This document shows, piece by piece, positions 6,828-14,967 of a stretch of DNA of 30,220 nucleotides (positions are counted from its first letter, which is position 1; every line of letters starts with the position of its first letter). Source of the DNA: CAZDGK01 sp964505035 (lineage in GTDB: Bacteria; Patescibacteriota; Saccharimonadia; UBA4664); the NCBI GenBank assembly GCA_964505035.1, contig CAZDGK010000010.1, positions 1 through 30,220 of the forward strand, given 5' to 3'. A program made the position numbers and the translations under genes. The notes beneath the pieces were generated by a model that saw nothing but the letters and a program-made list of their open reading frames with translations, was not told the origin of the DNA and did no database searches.

Positions 6828-8138
6828 ATGATAGACATCAAACTCATTCGCGAACAACCAGACGTGGTAAAGGCTGCCTGCCGAGACAAGGGTTCGTCGG
6901 TGAGTTCGGCCGAGGTGGATGAGTTGGTGAAGCTGGATAAACAGCGGCTGGAGCTGATGGCTAAGGCTGATGAGGTGCGCCGGGAGCGTAATGAAGTGGC
7001 GGCGGGAGCCAAGGCGGGCAAGCCCGACGCAAAGCAGATTGAACGTGGCAAGGGGCTTAAGGAGCAGTTGGGCAAGCTGGAGGAGCGGGCGGCCAAGGTG
7101 GAGGCCGATTGGTTGAGCATTTTGAAGCGCATTCCCAACGTGCCGGCGGCCGATGTGCCGGTGGGGAAGTCGGAAGACGACAACGTGGTGGCCAAAACCT
7201 GGGGCGAGCCGACGAAGTTTGACTTTGAGCCCAAGAACCATTGGGAGCTGGGCTTGCAGCACGACTGGATTGATAAGGAGCGGGCGGCCAAGGTGGCCGG
7301 CGGCCGGTTCGCGTATGTGAAGGGCGGGCTGGTGCGGCTGCAGTGGGCACTAATGCAGTTTGGCATGGACGTCCTGACCGACGAGCCGACGCTGGCGGCT
7401 ATTGCTAAAGAGGCTGGGCTGGAGGGGCGGGTCAGTACCAAGCCATTTGTGCCGGTGCTGCCGCCATTGATGTTGCGGACCGACGTGTATGAGGCTACCG
7501 GCCGGCTCAACAAGGAAGAGCAGACCTACAAGCTGGAAGACGATGACTTGTGGCTGGAGGCCAGCGCCGAGCACAGTCTGGCGCCTATGTATAAAGACGA
7601 GATTTTGGCCGAGGCCGATTTGCCAATTCGGTATCTGGGCTATGCCACCAGCTTCCGGCGCGAGGCGGGGACGTACGGCAAAGACATGGAGGGTATGTTC
7701 CGGCTGCACCAGTTTGACAAGCTGGAAATGGAGAGCTTTACCACGGCTGAGGCGTCGGCTGACGAACATTTGTTTATGATTGCCATCCAGGAGCACTTAA
7801 TGCAGCGGCTGGAAATCCCGTATCAGGTGATCATGAAATGTACGGCTGACATTGGCGGGCCGAATGCGCGGGGTGTGGACATTAATGCTTGGCTGCCCGG
7901 GCAGGGCAAGTATCGCGAGACGCATACGGCTGATTTGATTACCGACTACCAGGCGCGGCGGTTGCAAACGCGGGTGCGGCGGGCTGGCGGCGAGGTAGAG
8001 CTGGTGCATACTAACGACGCCACGGCTTTTGCTCAGCGGCCGCTGATTGCGATTTTGGAAAACTACCAGCAGTCAGATGGAAATGTGCGCGTGCCGGAGG
8101 CATTACGCCCATACATGGGCGGCCGGTCAGTAGTATAA
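6828..8138 (+). CDS. serS: seryl-tRNA synthetase
   Basis: It charges tRNA-Ser (and tRNA-Sec where present) with serine; class II enzyme. The start is ATG 6828 (MIDIKLIREQPDVV), the usual SerRS N-terminus; the reading frame is open further upstream, but that part is not SerRS-like. Residues 1-110 form the long antiparallel coiled-coil tRNA-binding arm. Motif 2 begins at F276 (FRREAGTYGKDMEGMFRLHQF). Motif 3 surrounds W355 (WLPGQGKYRET, then TDYQARRLQTRVR). The length of 436 residues is normal. The serine-pocket region carries SAEHSLAPMY. The gene has its own -10 element directly before the start, and its stop codon overlaps a TATAAT that may serve hpf. Confidence 0.95.
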   Translation: MIDIKLIREQPDVVKAACRDKGSSVSSAEVDELVKLDKQRLELMAKADEVRRERNEVAAGAKAGKPDAKQIERGKGLKEQLGKLEERAAKVEADWLSILKRIPNVPAADVPVGKSEDDNVVAKTWGEPTKFDFEPKNHWELGLQHDWIDKERAAKVAGGRFAYVKGGLVRLQWALMQFGMDVLTDEPTLAAIAKEAGLEGRVSTKPFVPVLPPLMLRTDVYEATGRLNKEEQTYKLEDDDLWLEASAEHSLAPMYKDEILAEADLPIRYLGYATSFRREAGTYGKDMEGMFRLHQFDKLEMESFTTAEASADEHLFMIAIQEHLMQRLEIPYQVIMKCTADIGGPNARGVDINAWLPGQGKYRETHTADLITDYQARRLQTRVRRAGGEVELVHTNDATAFAQRPLIAILENYQQSDGNVRVPEALRPYMGGRSVV

Positions 8139-8139
8139 T
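8134..8139 (+). promoter_or_regulatory. possible -10 of hpf
   Basis: A perfect TATAAT overlaps the serS TAA stop. It lies 41 bases before the hpf start, leaving room for the visible Shine-Dalgarno. No good -35 stands 16-18 bases upstream. Confidence 0.35.
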
Positions 8140-8180
8140 AGATCTATAGTTCCTTCGATAACCATCTGGGAGGCATGTAG

Positions 8181-8570
8181 ATGAAGATCGACATAGGCAC
8201 GCGCAACTTTGAGGCGGACGGTAAAATTCGAGACTACGTAAAGGGGAAAGTGGGGGCGCTCGAGAAGTACCTGCCGCGGAAAGCGCGGCCTGTGGCGATG
8301 GCCCAGGTGATGCTGGAGGAGGATCCGAGCGGGAGGGAGCACAACCGCTATGTGGCTGAGGTGAAAATTGTGGTGCCCGGGACGGTGCTGGTGAGCAGCG
8401 AGGGCGCCATTAGCATGTTTGCGGCGGTAGATATCGTGGAGGCAAAACTCAAGGCTCAGGTGCGAACGTACAAGGACAAACAGCGGACGGGTGGGCACCG
8501 GGCCCGGCTTTTGAGCCGGTGGTTTGGACGGACGGCGCCGGATGCGAGTGCCAGCGAGCCACAGGTTTGA
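8181..8570 (+). CDS. hpf: ribosome hibernation promoting factor, short form
   Basis: HPF/RaiA-type proteins bind the small ribosomal subunit decoding region and inactivate ribosomes in slow growth. The 129 residues cover the beta-alpha-beta-beta-beta-alpha domain: start MKIDIGTRNFEADGKIRDYVKGKV, the central VAEVKIVVPGTVLVSSE and the second helix MFAAVDIVEAKLKAQVRTYKDKQ (about 74-97). The basic helix ends match rRNA binding. The C-terminal dimerisation domain of long HPF is absent; instead there is a basic, Ser/Ala-rich tail of about 30 residues. The Shine-Dalgarno GGGAGG (8168-8173) fixes the start. It lies between serS and secA, as hpf often does next to secA in other bacteria. Confidence 0.9.
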   Translation: MKIDIGTRNFEADGKIRDYVKGKVGALEKYLPRKARPVAMAQVMLEEDPSGREHNRYVAEVKIVVPGTVLVSSEGAISMFAAVDIVEAKLKAQVRTYKDKQRTGGHRARLLSRWFGRTAPDASASEPQV

Positions 8571-8594
8571 CCAGCCGTAAGCTTGGTGTATCCT
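8567..8594 (+). promoter_or_regulatory. possible secA promoter
   Basis: TTGACC (8567-8572) is followed after 16 bases by TATCCT (8589-8594). The -35 overlaps the hpf stop. The predicted start point is about 8601, at the secA ATG (8602), so secA mRNA would be leaderless. Confidence 0.4.
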
Positions 8595-8601
8595 AGAGGG
8601 C

Positions 8602-11196
8602 ATGGTTAATTTACTGACCAAGATTTTGGGCGACCCAAACGTGCGGGCGGTGAAGCGCGCGCGGGTGATGGTGGCGCAGGTGCACGAGCACGACAAACGG
8701 CTGGAGGCGATGAGCGCGGCCGAGCTGAAGGCGCAGACAGAGAGCTTGCGCGAGCGGCTGGCCAAGGGGGAGTCGCTCGACGAGGTGTTGCCCGAGGCGT
8801 TTGCGACGGTGCGTGAGGCGGCTTGGCGGGTCATCAAGCAGCGGCATTATGACGTGCAGTTGATCGGTGGACTGGTGTTGCATCAGGGCAAGATCGCCGA
8901 GATGCGGACTGGTGAGGGCAAGACACTGGTGGCAACGGCGCCAGTGTATCTGAACGCACTGACTGGCAAGGGTGTGCACGTCGTGACGGTTAATGATTAT
9001 TTGGCCAGTCTGCATGGTGGCTGGATGGGTAGTGTGTACTATGCGCTGGGCATGAGCACGGGCGTGATCGTGAGTAGCAATGGGGCGCCGGCTGGGTATA
9101 TTTATGATCCAGACTTTAATAGCGGCGAGCATCCCGACGACCGGCTCAATCACTTGCGACCGGTGCCGCGGGCCGAGGCGTACCGGGCGGACATCACGTA
9201 TGGGACTAATAATGAGTTTGGGTTTGACTACCTGCGCGACAACATGGTGGATGATTTGGGCAAGATGGTCCAGCGGCCGCTGCACTATGCCATTGTCGAT
9301 GAGGTGGACTCTATCCTGATCGATGAGGCGCGGACACCACTGATTATCAGCGCGCCGGCGCAGGAAGCGACGGACAAATATTATGAGTTTGCGAAACTGG
9401 CAGCGCAGCTGAAGGAAGGCGCCGACTACACCCTAGACGAGAAGCTGAAGGCGGCTTCGTTGACTGACGAGGGTATAGAGGCGGTGGAGCGGGCGTTGGG
9501 GGTGGAGAATGTCTACGAGGCCGGACGGATTGAGGATGTGCACCACATTGAGCAATCGCTGAAGGCCGAGGCGCTCTACAAGCGAGACCGCGACTATGTG
9601 GTGCGAGATGGTGAGATCATCATTGTGGATGAGTTTACGGGCCGTCTCATGCAGGGCCGGCGCTGGAGTGACGGTCTGCACCAGGCAGTCGAGGCCAAGG
9701 AAGGCGTGGTGATTCAGCAAGAGACGCTGACACTGGCGACCATAACTTTCCAGAACTACTTCCGTCTGTACGAAAAGCTGTCGGGCATGACCGGTACGGC
9801 CATGACTGAGGCAGAGGAGTTTGGCAAGATTTATAACCTGGACGTGGTGACCATCCCGACCCATCGCGATATGGTGCGGGATGATATGCCGGACCGGATC
9901 TACAAGACCGAGGACGGCAAGTTCCGGGCAGTGGCGCGCGAGACGGCTGAGCGGCACGCCAAGGGTCAGCCGGTGCTTTTGGGTACGGTGAGTATTGCCA
10001 AGAATGAGCTGCTATCTCGGTATTTGACCGAGCTGAAGGTGCCGCACCAGGTGCTCAATGCCAAGAATAATGAGTCGGAAGCCGCGACGGTGGCGGCAGC
10101 GGGTAAGCGAGGGGCGGTAACGCTGGCGACCAACATTGCTGGGCGTGGCACTGACATTATGCTCGAGCCAGGGGTGGCTGATCTCGGTGGCTTGCATGTG
10201 ATTGGTACGGAGCGCCACGAGAGCCGCCGGATTGATAACCAGCTGCGAGGCCGGGCCGGCCGGCAGGGCGATTCGGGCTCGAGCCAATTCTACGTGAGCA
10301 TGGAAGATGATCTGATGCGGATCTTTGGCGGTGACCGGGTGGCGGGGCTCATGAATACCTTGGGTCTGGATGACGATACGCCGATCGAAAACCGGATGGT
10401 GTCGCGCAGTCTGGAGGGGGCTCAGAAGAAAGTGGAGGGCCACAACTTCGACATCCGCAAGCAGCTGGTGGAGTATGACGACGTGATGAACAAGCACCGC
10501 GAGACGGTGTATAGCAAGCGGCGGCGGGCGCTGGCGGCGGAGAATTTGCGCGAGGAGGTTGAGGGAATGATCCGGAACCAGGCGCAGGCGATGGTGACGG
10601 CCCACACGGATGCGCGGACGGGTATCGTGGACCATCCGGCCTTGCGGGAGTCGCTGGGTGGGCTGCTGTATGTAGATGACGAGTTGGCGGCCCAGCTGGA
10701 GCGAGCGCACGGCAGTGAGCTGGTGGACCTGGTGATGGAGCGGGCTACCAAGCTGTATGACGAGCGGACAGCGGACTTCTCGGAGCCGGTCATGCGCTTG
10801 GCAGAGCGGTTTGTGTATATTAGCTCGCTGGACCGGCTATGGATTGACCATCTGGAGGCTATGGATAATCTGCGCGGTGGCATCGGCTTGCGGTCGATTG
10901 GCCAGCGCGACCCGCTGGTGGAGTACAAACGCGAGGGTTTTCGGATGTTTAAGCAATTTCTGGGCCTACTCGAAGCCGAGATCGCCGGCATGATCTTCCG
11001 GGTGACGGTAAATCGTGAGGCCGTGCCGCCGCCGGAGGCTCTGGAGACGGCACTCACCAAGGCGGCGGCTCAGGCGCAAACCAACGCACCAAACGACAGC
11101 GGGGCAGGAGGCGAGCGCGGATCGCGGGCGGAGCGCCGGGCGGCTCGAACCAGCGCGCCGCATCACGGCAGCAAAAAACGCAAGAAGCGTCGGTGA
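8602..11196 (+). CDS. secA: preprotein translocase ATPase SecA
   Basis: SecA drives unfolded preproteins through SecYEG. The 864 residues show Walker A TGEGKT at 103-108, Walker B DEVDS at 233-237 with the following DEARTPLIIS, the second RecA-like domain, and GRAGRQGDSGSSQFYVSMEDDLM. The helical scaffold and wing domain follow (DRLWIDHLEAMDNLRGGIGLR). Two things differ from textbook SecA. There is an insertion of about 25 residues between the conserved GVIVSSN and RADITYG (about 158-190). The C-terminus ends in a basic KKRKKRR tail with no zinc-binding SEC-C motif. GAGGG stands right before the ATG, too close for a normal Shine-Dalgarno. It probably exports the surface proteins encoded at 14.3-15.9 kb. 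Confidence 0.96.
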   Translation: MVNLLTKILGDPNVRAVKRARVMVAQVHEHDKRLEAMSAAELKAQTESLRERLAKGESLDEVLPEAFATVREAAWRVIKQRHYDVQLIGGLVLHQGKIAEMRTGEGKTLVATAPVYLNALTGKGVHVVTVNDYLASLHGGWMGSVYYALGMSTGVIVSSNGAPAGYIYDPDFNSGEHPDDRLNHLRPVPRAEAYRADITYGTNNEFGFDYLRDNMVDDLGKMVQRPLHYAIVDEVDSILIDEARTPLIISAPAQEATDKYYEFAKLAAQLKEGADYTLDEKLKAASLTDEGIEAVERALGVENVYEAGRIEDVHHIEQSLKAEALYKRDRDYVVRDGEIIIVDEFTGRLMQGRRWSDGLHQAVEAKEGVVIQQETLTLATITFQNYFRLYEKLSGMTGTAMTEAEEFGKIYNLDVVTIPTHRDMVRDDMPDRIYKTEDGKFRAVARETAERHAKGQPVLLGTVSIAKNELLSRYLTELKVPHQVLNAKNNESEAATVAAAGKRGAVTLATNIAGRGTDIMLEPGVADLGGLHVIGTERHESRRIDNQLRGRAGRQGDSGSSQFYVSMEDDLMRIFGGDRVAGLMNTLGLDDDTPIENRMVSRSLEGAQKKVEGHNFDIRKQLVEYDDVMNKHRETVYSKRRRALAAENLREEVEGMIRNQAQAMVTAHTDARTGIVDHPALRESLGGLLYVDDELAAQLERAHGSELVDLVMERATKLYDERTADFSEPVMRLAERFVYISSLDRLWIDHLEAMDNLRGGIGLRSIGQRDPLVEYKREGFRMFKQFLGLLEAEIAGMIFRVTVNREAVPPPEALETALTKAAAQAQTNAPNDSGAGGERGSRAERRAARTSAPHHGSKKRKKRR

Positions 11197-11199
11197 GCT

Positions 11200-12480
11200 A
11201 TGAAGCATACTGTTGCTGAGCACAAGCTAGCAAACGGCGCCCAAGGGCTGGTGGTGAATGTGCCTGGTACAGAGATTGTGAACCTGGTGGTGCGGTTTAA
11301 TTCGGGCTTTCAGTTCGCGCCGGCTGGGCTGTACGAAGTGCCTCATGTGATGGAGCACTTGATTGGCTGTGGTTCGCGCCGCTATCCTGAGCCCAACCAG
11401 TTTAAGATTGAGGTTGAGAAAAACGGTGCCTACCGCAATGCCTATACCGCCGGTGAGGTGAACGGCTATGTCATTGAGTGTGCGCGCTTTGAGCTGGAGC
11501 GGATCTTGGATTTGCTGGAGGAGTACCTGACCCAGCCGCTGTTTCCGCAGGAAGCTGTGCCGACCGAGGTGAGCAATGTGCGAGAGGAGTTGAACCGGTT
11601 CCTGACCCAGCACCCAGCGGTTTGCTCGATGGCATTGAGTGAGAAGGCCTACCCCTACGAGGACCTGGACTACCAGACGCGGATTGACCAACTGCCCAAG
11701 CTCAAGCGGCAGAATGTGGTGGACTACTATACGACGACCCATACCGCCGCCAACGCGCGGTTTTATGTGGGCGGTGACTTTGATGACAATGGTCAGGCAA
11801 TTGTGCGGCGGCTGGAGCGGCTATTTGACCGGCTGGCGCGAGGGGAGCGGCGGGAGCCGGTACGGCGGCCGGGGATTGGGCAGGACCGGCCGATCGTGAC
11901 GCAGCGAGACATTAGTCAGATCTATTACCGGGTGTCGATGTATGCTGGCGAATGCGACCGGTCGCGGCGCAATGCACTGATACTGCTGCGCGTACTGCTG
12001 ACGGGTGGTTTCCAGTCGCGCGTGTATGGCGAGGCGCGCCGCCGCGGCTTGGCCTACCACGTTGAGGCGACGAGCTATTCGGGTCCGGGGTCGAGCTCGT
12101 TTGGCTACGGTGGGTATGTGACGGCGGCCAATATTGAGCCACTGTTTGAGCTGATGGCCCGGGAGTTTGACGAGGTGCGGGCGGGCAAGATTACGCCGGC
12201 GGAGCTGGTGGCGGCCAAGGACTTGCTGGTGGGTTCGTCGCAGCGGGCGCATCAGACGGCTGGTGATATGCTTGGCTGGTACCTGGGGCCATATGACCGG
12301 GAGGGCGAGGTCCGTGACTACGACCAGGCCCACCAGGAACTGCGCGAGGTGACTGCTGAGCAGATCGTGGCGGCGACTGAGCACATGACCAAGCCGGGTG
12401 CGCACGGGATTAGCCTGCTTGGGTCGGTGGATGATGCGGCTGCCGCGGGGTATGCCTCCAAGCTCGAATTACTCTGGTAA
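11200..12480 (+). CDS. M16 family zinc peptidase (pitrilysin-like)
   Basis: This is a metallopeptidase of the M16 (pitrilysin/processing peptidase) family. The inverted zinc motif HxxEH is H49-V-M-E52-H53, and a Glu in NVREEL (129 or 130) stands at the distance expected for the third ligand, so the site looks active. The C-terminal half (about 215-426) is the second M16 domain, with the typical GFQSRVYGEARRRGLAYHVEATSYS stretch that helps close the chamber. There is no signal peptide, so it is probably cytoplasmic. The ATG follows the secA stop after three bases, suggesting cotranscription. Its substrate is unknown; signal-peptide clearance or peptide scavenging are possibilities suggested only by the secA link. 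Confidence 0.9.
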   Translation: MKHTVAEHKLANGAQGLVVNVPGTEIVNLVVRFNSGFQFAPAGLYEVPHVMEHLIGCGSRRYPEPNQFKIEVEKNGAYRNAYTAGEVNGYVIECARFELERILDLLEEYLTQPLFPQEAVPTEVSNVREELNRFLTQHPAVCSMALSEKAYPYEDLDYQTRIDQLPKLKRQNVVDYYTTTHTAANARFYVGGDFDDNGQAIVRRLERLFDRLARGERREPVRRPGIGQDRPIVTQRDISQIYYRVSMYAGECDRSRRNALILLRVLLTGGFQSRVYGEARRRGLAYHVEATSYSGPGSSSFGYGGYVTAANIEPLFELMAREFDEVRAGKITPAELVAAKDLLVGSSQRAHQTAGDMLGWYLGPYDREGEVRDYDQAHQELREVTAEQIVAATEHMTKPGAHGISLLGSVDDAAAAGYASKLELLW

Positions 12481-12495
12481 ACCCAGAAAATGTTA

Positions 12496-12524
12496 TTGAC
12501 TATAAACAAAATATATGATATTCT
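12496..12524 (+). promoter_or_regulatory. strong promoter of the 12.5 kb leader
   Basis: TTGACT (12496-12501), a 17-base spacer, then TATTCT (12519-12524), in a short AT-rich stretch after the M16 gene. The start point would be near 12531, about 220 bases before the first ORF. Confidence 0.7.
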
Positions 12525-12530
12525 AGGCTA

Positions 12531-12750
12531 TTGCGTCCAGATTGGGCAGCCTTTTGGCTGCGCCAGGCTGGCCGGTCTTTGACAAGTTGAGCAATCAAAG
12601 GTCATGAAGATGACCAAAGTAGGGGATTGGACCCAGGCTATGGCGCCGGTAGGTACCTGCCGCTGACTCTTGCCGCCCAAGGGCGGCGGTAGGTACCTGT
12701 CGGCGACTGTCGCACAGGTCCAATGCACACTACTACCACGGAAAGGGGCA
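12531..12750 (+). ncRNA. densely structured leader RNA or small RNA
   Basis: This 220-base stretch between a strong promoter and the next gene is packed with complementary segments. GCAGCC/GGCTGC closes a TTTT loop (12546-12561). CTTTGA (12577-12582) pairs with TCAAAG (12595-12600). GGTCAT/ATGACC closes a GAAG loop (12600-12615). GCCGCCC/GGGCGGC lie at 12672-12687. ATTGGACC (12626-12633) pairs with GGTCCAAT (12717-12724), enclosing a 40-base-spaced direct repeat. The GGTCTTTGACAA part resembles an rRNA-leader BoxA. A 20-codon ORF from ATG 12604 to TGA 12666 could be a leader peptide, but its Shine-Dalgarno is poor. No known riboswitch class is recognised. Whether it is a cis leader or an independent RNA is open. 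Confidence 0.5.
12647..12707 (+). repeat. direct repeat of palindromic GGTAGGTACCTG, 40-base period
   Basis: The 12-mer GGTAGGTACCTG occurs at 12648-12659 and 12688-12699, exactly 40 bases apart. Similarity extends downstream into CCGCTGACT versus TCGGCGACT. Each copy centres on GGTACC and is an imperfect 16-base palindrome. The pair lies inside the leader, enclosed by the ATTGGACC/GGTCCAAT arms. Confidence 0.6.
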
Positions 12751-12753
12751 GTG

Positions 12754-13167
12754 ATGACTGCATCCCTGACTGACGACGGCAGTGGACAGACCCTCAGCAG
12801 TGTTCCGCTGGACAAGGCCGATGTTGAACAGGTGCTTGGGTTTCTCAAGCGCGCTGCACAGCGGTCCGACCAGCAGGATGCCCAACTGGCTGCGCTCAGG
12901 CAGCGTGTCGACGGCCTCGAGCTAGAGGTCGCGGCGCTTCGCGCAGGCAGCGCCGCTTCGGCGCCGCCGGCGGACGACCGGGAACTGCTCGAGCGGATCA
13001 CCAGACTGGTGTCCGCGATGACGCTCGCTGGTGTGCCTCAAGGGGCCATCGACGACGCGGTGAACGGACTGGACGGTGTCGACCAACTCAGTCAAGCAGC
13101 GTTGGATGACGCCATGAGTAATGGCGTCCAACAGGCTCAGAAGGGAGCTACACATGGCCAAGGCTAA
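12754..13167 (+). CDS. coiled-coil hypothetical protein, 137 aa
   Basis: I do not recognise this protein. ATG 12754 is chosen because AAGGGG (12743-12748) stands five bases upstream; GTG 12751 is possible but too close to it. After a short Ser/Thr/Asp N-terminus, residues about 22-67 form a heptad-like coiled coil (VEQVLGFLKRAAQRS then LAALRQRVDGLELEVAALR). A small Ala/Pro linker and a second helical domain (about 75-125, ELLERITRLVSAMTLAGV) follow. It has no signal peptide or membrane segment, so it is probably cytoplasmic. The stop lies 14 bases inside the next gene, so the two are coupled. C-ending codons dominate, in contrast with the G/T-rich neighbours. Confidence 0.7.
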   Translation: MTASLTDDGSGQTLSSVPLDKADVEQVLGFLKRAAQRSDQQDAQLAALRQRVDGLELEVAALRAGSAASAPPADDRELLERITRLVSAMTLAGVPQGAIDDAVNGLDGVDQLSQAALDDAMSNGVQQAQKGATHGQG

Positions 13168-14176
13168 CCTGGCCCGTGTTACCGGTCAGCCGCAGGCGAC
13201 TTCGCCGGCTCAGCCGGCGCCGCCCGCGCAACCGGCCGCCAAGCCGCCGTCGCGGGGCTGGTCCGACATCAAGGACTGGTTCAAGCGCAGTGGCTGGTTG
13301 ATCGTCGCCGCCGTGGCCACGTTCTTCGTGGCTAAGCTGGTATTCGCACCGCTGGTCTGGCCACAGACAGGCGTGCGGGTACCCGGTCAGCCGCAGTACT
13401 TCGCCCTCCCCGACATCAAGGGGTGGCCGGCGCTACTGTTCATCCTCATTGGTCTGGGCATCGCGTATTTCGCGGCGTTCAGGCCGTGGCGGTCGCATCG
13501 TCGCAAGCGCAAGCAGGACGGTGCCGACCCCAACACGCTCTGGCTCGTGATCGGCTTGATTGTCAGCGCCGTCTTCCTGACGGGCCTGACTTTGCCGTAC
13601 GTTCCCGTCGTGTCGACTCTGGGCATTCTGCCGTATCTGGCGGATGCTCTGTGCGTGGCCGTCGTGGTTTTGACCGCCCAGTGGGTGGCCGACCGCGGCG
13701 TTCGCCGCCAGCACCTGGCCACCTTCGCGGGGCTGAGGCAGCATGTGCGGTCCCTGCTGGGACTCGTCGCCGGCATTGTGCTGGCGGCCGCGCTGTTCTC
13801 GATCCCGTTCGGGACGCCGGCGGCCTCTTCGGAGGCGCAATCGGAGCGACAGCTTCAGATTGCCTGCGCCTCGTCCACCCAGGGCAGCCAGTACTGCCAG
13901 GCAGCCGCGATGGTCGCATTGGCCAATCGCCAAGCCGGCGATCTCCAGGGCTGGGCGCAGCAGTGTGCCGCCCTGGACAAGAGCGTTCTCAAGGATCAGG
14001 CGGCCGCGTGCCACCAGGCCTTGAAGGCTCGGGTCGACAAGTACAACCACCGTACCGACGGTATGGGTACACTCGATGTGGCGTGCAACGCGCTGCATGC
14101 CAGCCAACCTCAGACAACTGAGGGCCAAAAGGAGGCTGCCAGGCAGTGCGCGCAGCTCGAGGAGATCAAGAGCTAG
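13154..14176 (+). CDS. five-span membrane protein with external Cys-rich domain
   Basis: Family not recognised. The start is ATG 13154, with AAGGGAG six bases upstream (13141-13147). The 340 residues comprise a Pro/Ala/Gln-rich cytoplasmic N-terminus (1-35) and membrane segments near 48-69, 92-109, 129-147, 155-178 and 201-219. The loops after segments 2 and 4 are strongly basic (RPWRSHRRKRK; ADRGVRRQH), which puts them inside and the C-terminal domain outside. That domain (220-340) is helical and holds six cysteines (238, 248, 271, 286, 311, 332), so three disulfides are possible. It is coupled to the upstream coiled-coil gene and followed by a terminator. C-rich codon use sets both genes apart. 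A lineage-specific surface or sensing role is only a guess. Confidence 0.75.
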   Translation: MAKANLARVTGQPQATSPAQPAPPAQPAAKPPSRGWSDIKDWFKRSGWLIVAAVATFFVAKLVFAPLVWPQTGVRVPGQPQYFALPDIKGWPALLFILIGLGIAYFAAFRPWRSHRRKRKQDGADPNTLWLVIGLIVSAVFLTGLTLPYVPVVSTLGILPYLADALCVAVVVLTAQWVADRGVRRQHLATFAGLRQHVRSLLGLVAGIVLAAALFSIPFGTPAASSEAQSERQLQIACASSTQGSQYCQAAAMVALANRQAGDLQGWAQQCAALDKSVLKDQAAACHQALKARVDKYNHRTDGMGTLDVACNALHASQPQTTEGQKEAARQCAQLEEIKS

Positions 14177-14181
14177 TAGCT

Positions 14182-14210
14182 GGCACCGGAGGACATTCTC
14201 CTCCGGTGCC
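14182..14210 (+). terminator. hairpin terminator of the two-gene unit
   Basis: A perfect 12-bp stem (GGCACCGGAGGA at 14182-14193 with TCCTCCGGTGCC at 14199-14210) has the loop CATTC and is followed by a weak T-containing tract (CAATTTTATGG). Confidence 0.75.
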
Positions 14211-14242
14211 ACCCTCAATTTTATGGTCTTTGATTGTTCAAC

Positions 14243-14272
14243 TTGCCAATAGGGCGGGTCATACGATATGAT
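14243..14272 (+). promoter_or_regulatory. promoter of the first Pro-Thr surface gene
   Basis: TTGCCA (14243-14248), an 18-base spacer and TATGAT (14267-14272) stand 31 bases before the ATG. This gives a short leader containing the Shine-Dalgarno GATAAGGAG. Confidence 0.55.
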
Positions 14273-14303
14273 GGCAAATTCGCATCGGAGATAAGGAGTC
14301 TGT

Positions 14304-14918
14304 ATGACAGTTCAAATCTGGAAACATCGCAAGCAATTATTGGCAATTAGTCTGACGGCTGGCCTATTGGCCCTTCCGGCTGTGACGGTGGCTGTCTCTG
14401 GCGACGGCCAGGGCAATGCCGGCTGTGGTTCGCTGGGCGCTGCCCCGAAGGCGGGCAAGCTGGACTCGACAGTCTATGTCTTCAATGTGACGCCGGTTGA
14501 TGGTACGCCACAAGACGAGTCTTGGGTGATTGACTACGGTCAGGGCAAGGGCGAAGAGGCATTGAGCGGCAAACACGCCGAGCATGACTTCGGTCAGTCT
14601 GGAACCTTCACTGTGAAGGTGCGGGCTGAGCAGGACACTGGCGGCGCCAAGGTTTGTGCGGTGACGTTGACGACCGGGGGTGTGCAGGATACGCCAACGC
14701 CGACACCGACCGCCACGCCGACCCCGACTCCAGCGCCGGCTACTCCGACACCGACCCCGGCTGTGCAGGCGGCTGACACTAGCGGCGCACCCCTGACCAA
14801 CACTGGTCCGGAAGACACCTTCCTGGCGGCTGGTGGCCTCGGGGGCATGGCGCTGGCCGCGCGAGCCTATCTGCGTAGCCGCCGGTCACTCGTCAAGGCG
14901 ATCCGCCATCAGGACTAA
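14304..14918 (+). CDS. secreted surface protein with Pro-Thr stalk and C-terminal anchor
   Basis: A likely wall- or membrane-attached protein of 204 residues. Residues 1-31 are a signal peptide (basic KHRK, then AISLTAGLLALPAVTVAV). Residues about 52-125 form a small beta domain with C41 and C118; the run from WVIDYGQG to GTFTVKVRA resembles a PKD-type Ig fold. A stalk of PT/AT/PA repeats covers about 129-153. The C-terminus reads LTNTGPE (164-170), a Gly/Ala/Met hydrophobic segment, then AARAYLRSRRSL. This order (TG-motif, hydrophobic helix, basic tail) resembles a sortase signal, but LTNTG departs from LPxTG. The gene 200 bases downstream has the same C-terminus. Both share GAGATAAGGAGT before the start, so they are probably duplicates that diverged outside the anchor. 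Ligand unknown. Confidence 0.8.
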   Translation: MTVQIWKHRKQLLAISLTAGLLALPAVTVAVSGDGQGNAGCGSLGAAPKAGKLDSTVYVFNVTPVDGTPQDESWVIDYGQGKGEEALSGKHAEHDFGQSGTFTVKVRAEQDTGGAKVCAVTLTTGGVQDTPTPTPTATPTPTPAPATPTPTPAVQAADTSGAPLTNTGPEDTFLAAGGLGGMALAARAYLRSRRSLVKAIRHQD

Positions 14919-14923
14919 GACTT

Positions 14924-14939
14924 CGGGGCCTCGGCCCCG
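14924..14939 (+). terminator. GC hairpin after the first surface gene
   Basis: CGGGGCC (14924-14930) pairs with GGCCCCG (14933-14939) around a 2-base loop. No T run follows, so it may act as an RNA stabiliser ahead of the stronger terminator 29 bases later. Confidence 0.45.
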
Positions 14940-14967
14940 GAACGTGTAAATTGGTACCCGTCCAAGC

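Noticed and set aside
12531..12750. tmRNA, RNase P RNA, SRP RNA or rRNA spacer
   Set aside because: None of the hallmark sequences of these RNAs is seen; the BoxA-like word alone is too short to prove an rRNA origin.
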